From: RGIG6353 sp045653035
GTDB lineage: Bacteria; Bacillota; Clostridia; Oscillospirales; SIG627
DNA: 64,000 nt
NCBI GenBank assembly: GCA_045653035.1
Contig: JAZOLO010000009.1
Coordinates: forward strand, 1 to 64,000
Reading direction: 5' to 3'
Shown here: positions 33,951-42,284 of the stretch, one piece after another
Numbering within the stretch: the stretch's first letter is position 1
Layout: the number at the start of each line of letters is the position of its first letter
Notes under the pieces: generated by a model
The model's database searches: none
What the model was told of the DNA's origin: nothing
Seen by the model: only the letters and a program-made list of their open reading frames with translations
Position numbers and translations under genes: made by a program

Positions 33951-35198
33951 ATGAATCCATTTGAACAAAAATCAAAGCCTGTTGACGAAGCCTTTACATC
34001 GTGGAAATGCATTTATCCTTGTTCCTATAAGAAGGAGTTTGCAGACCCTTATACCAAAACCCGTATTATTCTCATGAACGGTACGGAGTTTGAGGCAAAC
34101 TGGTTTTCTCATCAGTTTTCACGCCACACCGACAACATGGATTTAAGACGCGAGATTGCAGTTACAAGAAGAGTTGAAAAGCAGCAGCAGATGAAGATTT
34201 CGTGTCTCAAGCCTATTGACGAATCACCCCTTGAGCACACTATCGGTTATGAACAGCTAGCCGTTGACCTTACGGCTATCCTTGCAAAGCGTGAGCCAGA
34301 CCCGCACGTTAAAGCAGCCCTCGACTTTGCACTGCTTGAGGATTTCGACCATCTTTACAGATATGCCGACCTTCTTGAAATGGACAGCGGTATAAGAGCA
34401 GAAGAGCTTGTTGGCGGATACACCGAAATAATGCCTGGCAGACCTACCATTACCGAGCACAGATATCCTTATGACAACGTTAAGCCTGCAACAGATTTCA
34501 GAACGGCAGACCCTATAACAAAGCTGAATGTTAATATCATAACAGCCGCAGAACAGCAGACCATGAACTACTATATGAATATCGCCCCATTCTATTGCAA
34601 CGATATCGGCAGACGCCTTTATCAGGAAATAGGACTTATAGAAGAACAGCACGTAAGTCAATACGGAAGCCTTATTGACCCCAACGGCACGTGGCTTGAA
34701 ATGGCACTGATGCATGAATACAACGAATGTTACCTCTACTATTCATGCTACTGCGACGAAAAGGACCTCCGGATTAAACAGATGTGGGAAGAATTTTTTG
34801 AAGAGGAGCTTTCACATCTTCATAAAGCCGCAGAGCTTCTCGAAAAATATGAGGGCAGATGTTGGGAAGAGGTTATACCCTGCGGAGAATTTCCCGAGCT
34901 TCTTTCCTTTGGTCCCAATATCGAATACGTCAGAGACGTACTTGAAAAAACAGTCAGAAACACCTCTTATTTTGACGACTATCCTCACATCAATGATATC
35001 CCCGACGACGCAAAATTCTTTTTCTTCCAGAATAAACTCAACTGTGACGTGCCGTCAGTACCTTCCCATGAAGTCATCGACAAATATATCTCATGCAAGG
35101 GAATGGACTACCGCTACGAAACAAAACCCCATCCCATACCTGAACTTCAGAACAGAACCTGTGACAATACCACCCTTGGTAGAATTAAGGGTGAATAA
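33951..35198 (+). CDS. Ferritin-like (putative di-metal) protein of unknown family
   Basis: I do not recognise a named family. From the ATG at 33951 (GAAAGGA upstream) it has 415 soluble residues. The central part forms long helices with a di-iron-like ligand set: E201, E231/H234 in EEQH, E256 or E259 in HEYNE, and E286/H289 in EEELSHLH. An earlier helix pair has E101 and D131/H134 (LLEDFDHLYR), so two bundles or one split bundle are possible. Ten or so Cys residues are scattered, including YSCYCDE. Rubrerythrin-like or manganese-catalase-like roles in peroxide defence or metal storage are guesses. It stands alone, with its own terminator. Confidence 0.8.
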   Translation: MNPFEQKSKPVDEAFTSWKCIYPCSYKKEFADPYTKTRIILMNGTEFEANWFSHQFSRHTDNMDLRREIAVTRRVEKQQQMKISCLKPIDESPLEHTIGYEQLAVDLTAILAKREPDPHVKAALDFALLEDFDHLYRYADLLEMDSGIRAEELVGGYTEIMPGRPTITEHRYPYDNVKPATDFRTADPITKLNVNIITAAEQQTMNYYMNIAPFYCNDIGRRLYQEIGLIEEQHVSQYGSLIDPNGTWLEMALMHEYNECYLYYSCYCDEKDLRIKQMWEEFFEEELSHLHKAAELLEKYEGRCWEEVIPCGEFPELLSFGPNIEYVRDVLEKTVRNTSYFDDYPHINDIPDDAKFFFFQNKLNCDVPSVPSHEVIDKYISCKGMDYRYETKPHPIPELQNRTCDNTTLGRIKGE

Positions 35199-35236
35199 AA
35201 AAATACCGATTGGAATTATCCAATCGGTATTTTTTA
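35198..35236. terminator. Bidirectional terminator between the ferritin-like gene and rlmD
   Basis: TACCGATTGG pairs with CCAATCGGTA across AATTAT, with A and T runs on the two sides; it overlaps the rlmD stop codon. Confidence 0.92.
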
Positions 35237-36616
35237 ACTTCTTGTAATATGTACAACACACTCACAATGCTTTGTTCCGGGGAAAAGATTTACGGGATAA
35301 ACTGCACTTGACGTATAACCCTTATGGAAAAGATATCCCATATCCCTTGCAAGAGTGGCAGGGTCACAGGAAATGTAAAGTATGTCAGAGACACCCTTAT
35401 CTGAAAGGAAGTCCAGAAGCTCTGTTGTAGTACCCTTTCTCGGCGGGTCAAGAATTACAAGAGAGGGAGGGTATTTATCAAACCAGTCGGATTTCGTTAT
35501 ATCAAGTGAATCTGCCGCCATAAAGCGTGCGTTTGAAATACCGTTTCGGGATGCGTTGAGAGTCGCACATTCCGCCGCCTTTTCAACTATTTCTATACCG
35601 AAAAGTCTGTCAGCGGTAGCCTTGATTTGCCCTTTATTCATCATAGAAAACAGGGTAATTCCGATAGTACCCACACCGCAGTAAAGGTCGTATACGTTTT
35701 CAAAGTGTTTGGCGTCAAGAAGTGAAAAGGCTTTCTTATAAACCTCCTCCGCACCCACTCTGTTTACCTGAAAAAAGGAGTCGGGGGATAGCTTGAAGCG
35801 ACAATCGAGAAGCTCGTCCTCAAAGTAGTCCTCACCGTAAATTATACGAAAATCGTCGGATAAAACGACGTTTGTGTCCTTATTGTTATAGTTTATATAT
35901 ACGTTTACAATTTCGGGAAAACAGCCTGTAATATACTCGGCAAAGCTCTTTTCAAAATCCCTCGAAACAAGCTGTTTTGTATTTGTTACAACTGTCACCG
36001 AGACCTTGTTTTCTTTATTTACCCTATAATATAAATGCCTTACAATACCGCTTTTTGTTTCTTCGTTGTAGCCTTCAACGTTATGTAACGTAAGGTATGA
36101 CATAATACTCTTTGTGAAATGTGAAAATGCTTCGTGGTTTATAACACAGTCGGTGCTTTCTTCGATAATTCTGTGAGAGTGAGGAGCATAAAAACCGCAA
36201 CGCACAGCATCTTTTTCCTGTGATACGGGGATTTGCGTTTTGTTACGGTAGTGCTTTGTCACAGGGGTTAAAACGTTTTCAACGGTAACGTCTATTTTTC
36301 CTATCCTTTGCATAACCGCTTCTATGTTTTCTTTTTTTATTCTTTCTTCCTCGGAAAGTGTTACGTGTCTGAAAACACAGCCTCCGCATTTTGGGAAAAC
36401 CTTACAGTCAGGTGCGACTCTTACAGGAGAAGGGGAGATAATACGGAGAAGCTTCCCGACTGAGTAGTTTCTATTCTCTTTTATAATAACAATTTCGGCT
36501 TCGTCACCAACAGAAGCAGCAGGAATGAAAATGACTTCGCCGTCTACTCTTGCAATTCCCGCCCCGTCAGCCGACATAGCTTCTATTTTAACACTCAAAA
36601 CAGTATTCTTTTTCAT
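35234..36616 (-). CDS. rlmD: 23S rRNA (uracil-5-)-methyltransferase RlmD/RumA family
   Basis: Methylates C5 of a uracil in 23S rRNA using S-adenosylmethionine. From the ATG at 36616 (GGGAGGTG upstream) it has 460 residues. A TRAM RNA-binding domain (about 1-58) is followed by a 4Fe-4S cluster motif CKVFPKCGGC (with a further Cys), and a methyltransferase domain with DLYCGVGTIGI, LDPPRKG and the catalytic Cys in YISCDPATLARD. Family members differ in the target position (U747, U1939 or tRNA U54), so the exact base is not certain. Confidence 0.92.
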   Translation of the reverse strand: MKKNTVLSVKIEAMSADGAGIARVDGEVIFIPAASVGDEAEIVIIKENRNYSVGKLLRIISPSPVRVAPDCKVFPKCGGCVFRHVTLSEEERIKKENIEAVMQRIGKIDVTVENVLTPVTKHYRNKTQIPVSQEKDAVRCGFYAPHSHRIIEESTDCVINHEAFSHFTKSIMSYLTLHNVEGYNEETKSGIVRHLYYRVNKENKVSVTVVTNTKQLVSRDFEKSFAEYITGCFPEIVNVYINYNNKDTNVVLSDDFRIIYGEDYFEDELLDCRFKLSPDSFFQVNRVGAEEVYKKAFSLLDAKHFENVYDLYCGVGTIGITLFSMMNKGQIKATADRLFGIEIVEKAAECATLNASRNGISNARFMAADSLDITKSDWFDKYPPSLVILDPPRKGTTTELLDFLSDKGVSDILYISCDPATLARDMGYLFHKGYTSSAVYPVNLFPGTKHCECVVHITRS

Positions 36617-36725
36617 AAAATGCACCTCCCATAAATTATACAGTAAAATATTACATTTTGCAAGAATAAAAGAGAAATATCTGAAAATACTAAAAGTGTA
36701 AATTTTATGAAAGGCGGTAAAACCT

Positions 36726-36911
36726 ATGGCAAACCTTACAACAAAAGAACTTGACCTTATAAAAGCTCAGCTTGGAGAGGAGCAAAACCTTATTGCAAAG
36801 TACAAGATGTACTCAGCAACTACCTGTGACCCCGTTCTTAAGGAACAGCTCAGCACAATAGCATCAAAGCATCAGGCACACTTTGACAGACTTGTAACTT
36901 TACTTGCATAA
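36726..36911 (+). CDS. Small CotF-like spore coat protein
   Basis: A 61-residue helical protein that begins MANLTTKELDLIKAQLGEEQ and contains YKMYSATTCDPVLKEQL and KHQAHFDRL. This is the two-helix, ferritin-like pattern of clostridial proteins annotated as CotF-family coat proteins. It is shorter than the usual CotF (about 90-160 residues). A GGCGG site precedes the ATG. It is followed by a second CotF-like gene, and the pair is probably co-transcribed during sporulation, although no clear sigma-E, -G or -K promoter could be identified upstream. Confidence 0.78.
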   Translation: MANLTTKELDLIKAQLGEEQNLIAKYKMYSATTCDPVLKEQLSTIASKHQAHFDRLVTLLA

Positions 36912-36955
36912 TTTAAGTAAGACAAGGACAACAAATTAAATAACACAAAGTATCT

Positions 36956-36989
36956 GCCGAGAGGCTGTCGTGGTTCGACTCTCATCGGC
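36956..36989 (+). other. Hairpin between the two coat-protein genes
   Basis: GCCGAGAG (36956-36963) pairs with CTCTCATCGGC (36979-36989, AT bulge). The loop holds GTGGTTCGACT, which resembles a tRNA T-loop. It lies 18 bp before the second coat gene's start and just before its AAGGAGG site. It could attenuate or protect the mRNA. Confidence 0.5.
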
Positions 36990-37006
36990 TTATAAGGAGG
37001 AATATT

Positions 37007-37288
37007 ATGACAAATTGTCCCGAAATCAACAATTTCACCGATAAGAATATTATGACAGACGCACTTGCAACCCAGAAGGCTGTCACCGCGTGCTACAACT
37101 ACTCAGCAAACGAAGCTGCAAATCCGAGTGTCAAGAATACAATGATGGACCTTCTCAACGAGGAGCATACACTTCAGCATCAGGTATTTGACGAAATGTC
37201 AAAGAGAGGCTGGTATCCCACAGAAGCGGCAAGTGACACCAAGATAAACGAAGTAAAATCCACCTATACAGGAGCAAACGCCCAGTAA
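37007..37288 (+). CDS. CotF-family spore coat protein
   Basis: A 93-residue protein with the CotF-type helical core: NIMTDALATQKAVTACYNYSANEA, then PSVKNTMMDLLNEEHTLQHQVFDEMSKRGWYPTEAA. The GWYP ending followed by a polar tail is characteristic of coat protein F-like proteins in Clostridia. AAGGAGG precedes the ATG. It is paired with the 61-residue protein upstream, and a terminator follows. Coat proteins assemble on the SpoIVA-dependent basement layer; spoIVA is also in this window. Confidence 0.88.
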   Translation: MTNCPEINNFTDKNIMTDALATQKAVTACYNYSANEAANPSVKNTMMDLLNEEHTLQHQVFDEMSKRGWYPTEAASDTKINEVKSTYTGANAQ

Positions 37289-37291
37289 AAT

Positions 37292-37324
37292 AATGCGGTT
37301 ATCAAATTTTTTGATAACCGCATT
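37292..37324 (+). terminator. Terminator of the coat-protein pair
   Basis: AATGCGGTTATCAAA pairs with TTTGATAACCGCATT across TTT. The U-tract is short. Confidence 0.8.
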
Positions 37325-37417
37325 TCCTACATATTGAAAAAAGCTATTGTTTATGTTATAATCCTCTGTGAAAAGCAAAAGAGTGCGAGATTAAAAATCA
37401 CCTTTGAGGAAGTAAAA

Positions 37418-37993
37418 ATGTACGAAAAGTTCTTGGATTATAAAGTAAAGCACCTACCCAGTATTGAAACAAAGCGACTTTTTTTGAGAAAAATGACAGT
37501 AAAGGACAGTTCTGATATGTTTCTTTACGCTTCTAATTCAGATGTTACAAAGTTTCTAACGTGGTCTCCCCACGAAAGCCTTGAATATACCAAGAAGTAT
37601 CTCAGGTTTCTCGTTAAAAAATACAAAACAGGCGAATTCCTCGACTGGGGAATAATACTGAAAAGCGAAAATAAGCTTATAGGAACGTGCGGATTTACTT
37701 GTATAGATTTAGCTAACTGTAAGGGGGAAATAGGCTACGTTTTAAGTCCTCAGTATCAAAAGAACGGATATGCCGAAGAGTGCGTAAAAGAGGTTATCCG
37801 TTACGCTTTCTCCAGCCTTGAGCTTAACAGAATAGAAGCACGTGTCATGGAGGGGAATTTTTCTTCACAAAGGCTTCTTGAAAAATGCGGATTTGCCTTT
37901 GAGGGCAAATCATCAGAGGAAATATACGTAAAAAAAGAATTCAAAAACATTCTTCATTATGCGATACTGAAATCAAACTGTAAATTTTTATGA
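37418..37993 (+). CDS. GNAT-family N-acetyltransferase (RimJ/RimL type)
   Basis: Acetyl-CoA-dependent acetyltransferase of 191 residues from the ATG at 37418, chosen for its GAGGAAG site; the frame extends further upstream without one. The opening IETKRLFLRKMTVKDSSDMF and the acetyl-CoA loop GEIGYVLSPQYQKNGYAEECVKEVIRYAF are typical of the RimJ/RimL branch (GNAT motif A near 105-130), followed by LNRIEARVMEGNFSSQRLLEKCGF. The substrate, whether a ribosomal protein or a small molecule, cannot be told. Its stop overlaps the comEC start by 4 bp. Confidence 0.88.
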   Translation: MYEKFLDYKVKHLPSIETKRLFLRKMTVKDSSDMFLYASNSDVTKFLTWSPHESLEYTKKYLRFLVKKYKTGEFLDWGIILKSENKLIGTCGFTCIDLANCKGEIGYVLSPQYQKNGYAEECVKEVIRYAFSSLELNRIEARVMEGNFSSQRLLEKCGFAFEGKSSEEIYVKKEFKNILHYAILKSNCKFL

Positions 37994-40116
37994 AGCGTCC
38001 TCTTTGTTTTTGTGTAGGAGTATATGCTCTTTTTGCTTTTTTTACTCTTAATTTTTCTCAAACTTTTTTAATCACAACGTCACTTTTAATTACTATTTCT
38101 GCAATAGTTTTTCTTTTGAGTTATTTTCTTACTAAAAAGAGGGCTTTTGCACTTATTTTTCTTTTGCTTCTTTTTGCACTTACCGCTGTTTGTAAAACAT
38201 ACTTTCTTGATTTGAAAAAGCTTGATAACGCAAGAGATTTTGACGGTGAATACATAGCCTGTGAAGGTAGGGTAGAAAGCTTTTCAAAATCAGCGGATTT
38301 TACGGTGCTTACCGTCCTTTGCAGCACGGTCAACAGAGAAGCATCAGATATAAGTGTTTCTCTTATAATTCGCGGAGCACCCGAGCTTGACGTGGGAAGC
38401 ACAATAAAGTTTGGAGGAGAAGCAGAGTTCAGCGAAGACAGCTACAATAAAGGAGATGCGAGCTTCCTCACTGTGTTCGCAACTTTCTTTGAAGTGGAAG
38501 AGCCTAAGGGCTTTTTTGATTATTGCATTTTCAAAACAAGAGGGACAATACGAAGTACTGTTACAGATGCACAAAGCTCCGCACTTCTTAAGGCTCTTAT
38601 TATTGCAGATAAAACCGAGCTTTCGCCCGAAACAAAAGCGGATTTTCAAAAGCTTGGTATTTCCCATATACTTGCTATATCGGGTTTACATTTGTCTATT
38701 CTTGTTATGTCAGTATATCTCATCCTGCAAAAATATAATGCCGGAAAATATCTTTCGGTTGCCGTGTCCGTAGCTTTAACCCTGTTTTATATGTCACTTA
38801 CAGGATTTTCATATTCAATTATGAGAGCAGGTGGCATGTTGATACTGTATTTTATCTCGCGTCTTATAAGACGGCAGTCTGACAGTATAACTTCCTTGTT
38901 CCTAGCGGGATTTATAATAATTTTAGGAGACTCATGGTCTATATATAGTCTCTCGCTTCAGCTCTCGTTCCTTTCTACTTTAGGTATTCTTATATTTCTT
39001 CCTCCTGTAACCCGTGCTTACGACAGGTATTTTCATAACACTCTCGTAAAGCCCACAAAACTAAAGTTTATGAAGAAGAAATTCTTTGAATACCTCTTGG
39101 TATCGCTTTTTTCCACCCTTAGTGCAACTCTCGTCACACTTCCAGTAATTCTCCTTAATTTCAATGAAGTGTCTCTAATATCGCCAATATCGAATCTATT
39201 TATTGTTTTTATTGCAAAGTATTTTCTTATATTCGGGTGCGTTGGAACTACCCTGTCACTCTTTCATATCCCCTCTGCTTTGGCGTTTTTTATTCCCGAT
39301 GTGATAGCGAAATTTATGCTGTGGTGCGTTAGTCTACTCGTTAAAATTTCACCTCCTCTTGTAGGTATGGATATGGGCTTTGTTAAAATAGGCAGTGCCG
39401 TCATTGTTGTAATGGTTTTACTATCGTTTCCATTTTGCCGAAAGGTGTTAACGCTACCCGTAACAGTTTTATCTGTGGCGGTTTTCTTTGCTGCTTTTAA
39501 CATTTTGGTTTCTCACTTTACTTTTGACCATTTACGTGCCAGTACCGTTTGGAAAACAGGGTGTAACACAGTTCTCGTTTCATCAAAAGGTCAGGTGTGC
39601 CTTACTGATATCACATTAACGGATTCGGGACGAGTATCTGATATACTTACTCTTTTATCAAAGAGAAAGCTTACAAAGGTAGATGAGGCGGTGTTTGTTA
39701 TAAGAGACAAAGTCCCCGAAAAACGTATAAGTCTTATTTTGAGCCTTGCCGATATTGAAAATGTAACGCTTATGTTACCGTCGGGCTTTGAAGATGATTT
39801 TATTTCCGTATACTCAATCTGCAAAGAAAGAGGAATAGGATTTACTCCAATTTTTGCATCCCTATACTCACCCTTTGATACGGTAGAAATATTAAACTTT
39901 GAGGATTCATCTCTTTTGAAGCTTGAAAAGAACTCTGATTGTATGACGTTTGTAAGAGTGTATAACGAGGACTCTTACGTTCCGTATTTTGAAAAATGCA
40001 GCGTTATGTTTTCAGATACGGAATACGTCCCCTTTACCGGTGAGGAGCTGTACGTTAAAAGCTCACTTCCCGTATCTTTCTGGCGAATGACAGATGATAG
40101 AATTATAAGGGAATAA
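37990..40116 (+). CDS. comEC: ComEC/Rec2-family DNA-uptake channel protein with a motif-less last domain
   Basis: The ComEC family forms the inner-membrane channel for transforming DNA. The 708 residues include N-terminal helices (about 5-70), an OB-like DUF4131 domain (about 80-175), the Competence domain (about 195-500) with the diagnostic LGISHILAISGLHLSILVM, and a C-terminal domain (about 520-708). This last part is where most ComEC proteins have a metallo-beta-lactamase-like nuclease, but I see no HxHxDH or later His/Asp motifs. It overlaps the GNAT gene by ATGA. No other competence genes are nearby, and the ComEC family is widely kept in non-competent bacteria. Confidence 0.9.
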   Translation: MKRPLCFCVGVYALFAFFTLNFSQTFLITTSLLITISAIVFLLSYFLTKKRAFALIFLLLLFALTAVCKTYFLDLKKLDNARDFDGEYIACEGRVESFSKSADFTVLTVLCSTVNREASDISVSLIIRGAPELDVGSTIKFGGEAEFSEDSYNKGDASFLTVFATFFEVEEPKGFFDYCIFKTRGTIRSTVTDAQSSALLKALIIADKTELSPETKADFQKLGISHILAISGLHLSILVMSVYLILQKYNAGKYLSVAVSVALTLFYMSLTGFSYSIMRAGGMLILYFISRLIRRQSDSITSLFLAGFIIILGDSWSIYSLSLQLSFLSTLGILIFLPPVTRAYDRYFHNTLVKPTKLKFMKKKFFEYLLVSLFSTLSATLVTLPVILLNFNEVSLISPISNLFIVFIAKYFLIFGCVGTTLSLFHIPSALAFFIPDVIAKFMLWCVSLLVKISPPLVGMDMGFVKIGSAVIVVMVLLSFPFCRKVLTLPVTVLSVAVFFAAFNILVSHFTFDHLRASTVWKTGCNTVLVSSKGQVCLTDITLTDSGRVSDILTLLSKRKLTKVDEAVFVIRDKVPEKRISLILSLADIENVTLMLPSGFEDDFISVYSICKERGIGFTPIFASLYSPFDTVEILNFEDSSLLKLEKNSDCMTFVRVYNEDSYVPYFEKCSVMFSDTEYVPFTGEELYVKSSLPVSFWRMTDDRIIRE

Positions 40117-40126
40117 ATAAAAAACA

Positions 40127-40176
40127 CCCCTTCGGACAAACTAGTAAAAAAACTGTTTGTACGGAGGGATTTTTTT
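40127..40176 (+). terminator. Terminator-like hairpin that covers the RBS of the gerA-type gene
   Basis: The 5' arm CCCCTTCGGACAAAC (40127-40141) pairs, with one mismatch and one G-U, with the 3' arm GTTTGTACGGAGGGA (40155-40169), followed by seven T (40170-40176). The 3' arm contains the GGAGG ribosome binding site of the next gene, and its TTG start codon lies in the T-run. It is both a plausible terminator for comEC and a possible control element. Confidence 0.7.
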
Positions 40177-41599
40177 GCAAAAATACGTGTCGCCCGACCT
40201 TGAAGTAAACAAGTCAACTATAAGACTCCTTTTTCCCGAGGCTCTTGCTTCGGATATAAAAACCGATACTCTTAAAATAGGGGACAGGAATGCTCTTTTT
40301 TGCTTTGTCAATGGTTCGACTGACACCGAGTCGGTTGTAAGAATAGAAAAAAGCTTACTTGATGCAGGCAAGGGGATAAAAGAATGTTCTGATATGAAAG
40401 ACTTTATGGAGAAATTTATTCCCTATAACGACAAAAAAGAAGAAAGGGATATTCAAAAACTAACAAACGCACTCCTTTCACTCATGTCACTTCTCTTTAT
40501 TGACGGCTTTGACAGTGCAGTTATTCTTGACACCAAGAAATATCCATCACGAGGTATTTCCGAGCCGGAAAAAAATAAAACTCTAAGAGGTCCACGTGAT
40601 GGATTTTCAGAAAGCGTATATACTAACACTTCTCTTATACGAAGAAGAATAAAATCTCAAGATCTTGTATTTGAAGAATTTGATATAGGCAAAGTAACAA
40701 AGACACGCGTCATTATGTCTTATATGAGAGGGAAGGCAAACGACGAGCTTGTTTTGAGATTAAGGGAAACTCTTTCAAACATGGACGTTACGTCCCTCAC
40801 TCTTTCACAGCAAACCATAGCAGACCATCTTTTCCATGGCTCACTTTTAAAAAGGCTCAACCCTTTTCCCAAGGTTAGGTATGTTGAGCGCCCCGATACC
40901 GCCTCATCAATGCTTGTTGAGGGAAAAATTGCGATTCTTTGCGATACAACTCCAAGTGTAATATTCTTACCCGTGACGCTGTACGATATGATGGAGGAAA
41001 CCGATGACTACTACTTTCCTCCCGTTACTGCGTCATACCTTCGACTCCTTCGTGTTCTTATGCTTTTTATGTCGGTATTTATTTCGCCTCTTTGGCTTCT
41101 AGCACTCACTTATTCGCACCTTCTTCCTCCGTCTCTTGAATTTCTGCTAATTGACTCCGAATGCTTTATACCCGTATGGCTTCAGCTTTTAACCGTTGAA
41201 ATAATGATAGATGCCTTGAAGATAGCATCTCTTAACACGCCCGATAACATTTCAAATTCTCTCAGCGTTGTAAGCGGACTACTTCTCAGTGACTTTGCAG
41301 TATCGGCAGGACTTCTTGTTCCGCAGACTATCCTTTATTCTGCAATAGCTTCTATCGCAAACTTTATCCCTACAAATTATGAGCTTGGCTATACCTTTAA
41401 GTTCTGGCGTATGACTCTTATAACTCTTATTGCACTTTTCGGATTTTTCGGATTTGCGGTGGGAGTTGTTATATTTCTCGCAATACTTCTGACAAATAAA
41501 ACTGCAGACAACAAAAACTATCTTTATCCCTTTTCTCCAAATAGCAAAAAGGGTATATTGAAAATTTTTTTCAGAATGAGCAAGGGAGATGAAGAATAA
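40175..41599 (+). CDS. GerA-family spore germination protein (SpoVAF/GerAA-like)
   Basis: Membrane protein of the A-subunit family of nutrient germinant receptors or SpoVAF. From TTG at 40175, with GGAGG six bases upstream, it has 474 residues, typical of the family. It has a soluble N-terminal half (about 1-260; LFIDGFDSAVILDTKKYPSR, then GISEPEKNKTLRGPRDGFSESVYTN, the strongest family signature) and five or so membrane helices in the C-terminal half, with FPPVTASYLRLLRVLM and VSGLLLSDFAVSAGL. No B and C receptor subunits follow, which favours a SpoVAF-like role or a partner elsewhere. Translation start overlaps a hairpin described separately. Confidence 0.9.
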   Translation: MQKYVSPDLEVNKSTIRLLFPEALASDIKTDTLKIGDRNALFCFVNGSTDTESVVRIEKSLLDAGKGIKECSDMKDFMEKFIPYNDKKEERDIQKLTNALLSLMSLLFIDGFDSAVILDTKKYPSRGISEPEKNKTLRGPRDGFSESVYTNTSLIRRRIKSQDLVFEEFDIGKVTKTRVIMSYMRGKANDELVLRLRETLSNMDVTSLTLSQQTIADHLFHGSLLKRLNPFPKVRYVERPDTASSMLVEGKIAILCDTTPSVIFLPVTLYDMMEETDDYYFPPVTASYLRLLRVLMLFMSVFISPLWLLALTYSHLLPPSLEFLLIDSECFIPVWLQLLTVEIMIDALKIASLNTPDNISNSLSVVSGLLLSDFAVSAGLLVPQTILYSAIASIANFIPTNYELGYTFKFWRMTLITLIALFGFFGFAVGVVIFLAILLTNKTADNKNYLYPFSPNSKKGILKIFFRMSKGDEE

Positions 41600-41602
41600 C
41601 TC

Positions 41603-41631
41603 TTTACAAATGCGAAAGTATGTGTTATAAT
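41603..41631 (+). promoter_or_regulatory. Sigma-A promoter of the Crp/Fnr-ABC operon
   Basis: TTTACA (41603-41608), 17-bp spacer, TATAAT (41626-41631), directly after the gerA-type gene. Confidence 0.85.
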
Positions 41632-41635
41632 CAAA

Positions 41636-41653
41636 GTGTACCAAATGATACAC
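41636..41653 (+). promoter_or_regulatory. Palindromic operator at the transcription start
   Basis: GTGTA-N8-TACAC, a perfect inverted repeat, starts five bases after the -10 box, so a bound protein would block initiation. The Crp/Fnr protein encoded 12 bp downstream is the obvious candidate (autoregulation, inferred). Confidence 0.6.
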
Positions 41654-41665
41654 ATTGGAGGAAGC

Positions 41666-42274
41666 ATGAAAAATAAAGAAATTTGCGGGTTTCTTGACAA
41701 AATACCTCTTTTCACGGGATTATTTCAAGAAGAGCTTTTTGGTGAAGCCAAAGAGATTTTTCTGAAAGCAGGGGAGCAGTATGAGATAAAAAATTCGATG
41801 GCGGTGCTTTTTCGCGGAAAGGTTGAAATATACAAGAAAAAAGCCTTTTTAAAGAAAGCGGAAGCACCAAGCGTTTTAGGACTTGCAACGCTTTTCGATG
41901 AAAGTCACTCGTATATTTCAACGGTAATTCCAAAGTCAGATACAACGCTACTCATTTTTAACAACAAAGCAGTTGAAAAAATGATACTCGAAAGTCACGA
42001 GTTTTCCCACAGACTTATAGTTTTATTCAGCGAAAAAATAAGATACCTCAACCGCCGTATTGATTTTTATACGTCGCAAGGGGCGGAGGGAAAGCTCCAT
42101 GAGTTTCTTGTTGCCATGGCAAAAGGCGAGGAAGATAAATTCGTAGAAATTCCTATGTCTAAGCTTTCGGAAATTCTTGATATAGGTCGTGCATCTCTTT
42201 ACCGTGCTATTGCTTCCCTTGAAGAAAAAGGTTGCATAAAAAAACAAGGCAAAAAAATAATTTTAATAAAGTGA
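41666..42274 (+). CDS. Crp/Fnr-family transcriptional regulator
   Basis: A 202-residue regulator from the ATG at 41666, which has GGAGGAAGC upstream. The N-terminal cyclic-nucleotide-binding-like beta-roll (about 10-115) opens with IPLFTGLFQEELFGEAKEI, followed by a dimer helix and a C-terminal winged helix-turn-helix (SKLSEILDIGRASLYRAIASLEEKGCIKK). No cluster-ligating Cys set of Fnr type is present (only C7 and one late Cys), so it is not an Fnr oxygen sensor. It begins an operon with an ABC importer 10 bp downstream and probably controls it. Confidence 0.9.
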   Translation: MKNKEICGFLDKIPLFTGLFQEELFGEAKEIFLKAGEQYEIKNSMAVLFRGKVEIYKKKAFLKKAEAPSVLGLATLFDESHSYISTVIPKSDTTLLIFNNKAVEKMILESHEFSHRLIVLFSEKIRYLNRRIDFYTSQGAEGKLHEFLVAMAKGEEDKFVEIPMSKLSEILDIGRASLYRAIASLEEKGCIKKQGKKIILIK

Positions 42275-42284
42275 GGACATTATT

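Noticed and set aside
40157..40174. Upstream TTG start of the gerA-type gene at 40157
   Set aside because: It would place the GGAGG site inside the coding region; the TTG at 40175 has proper spacing.
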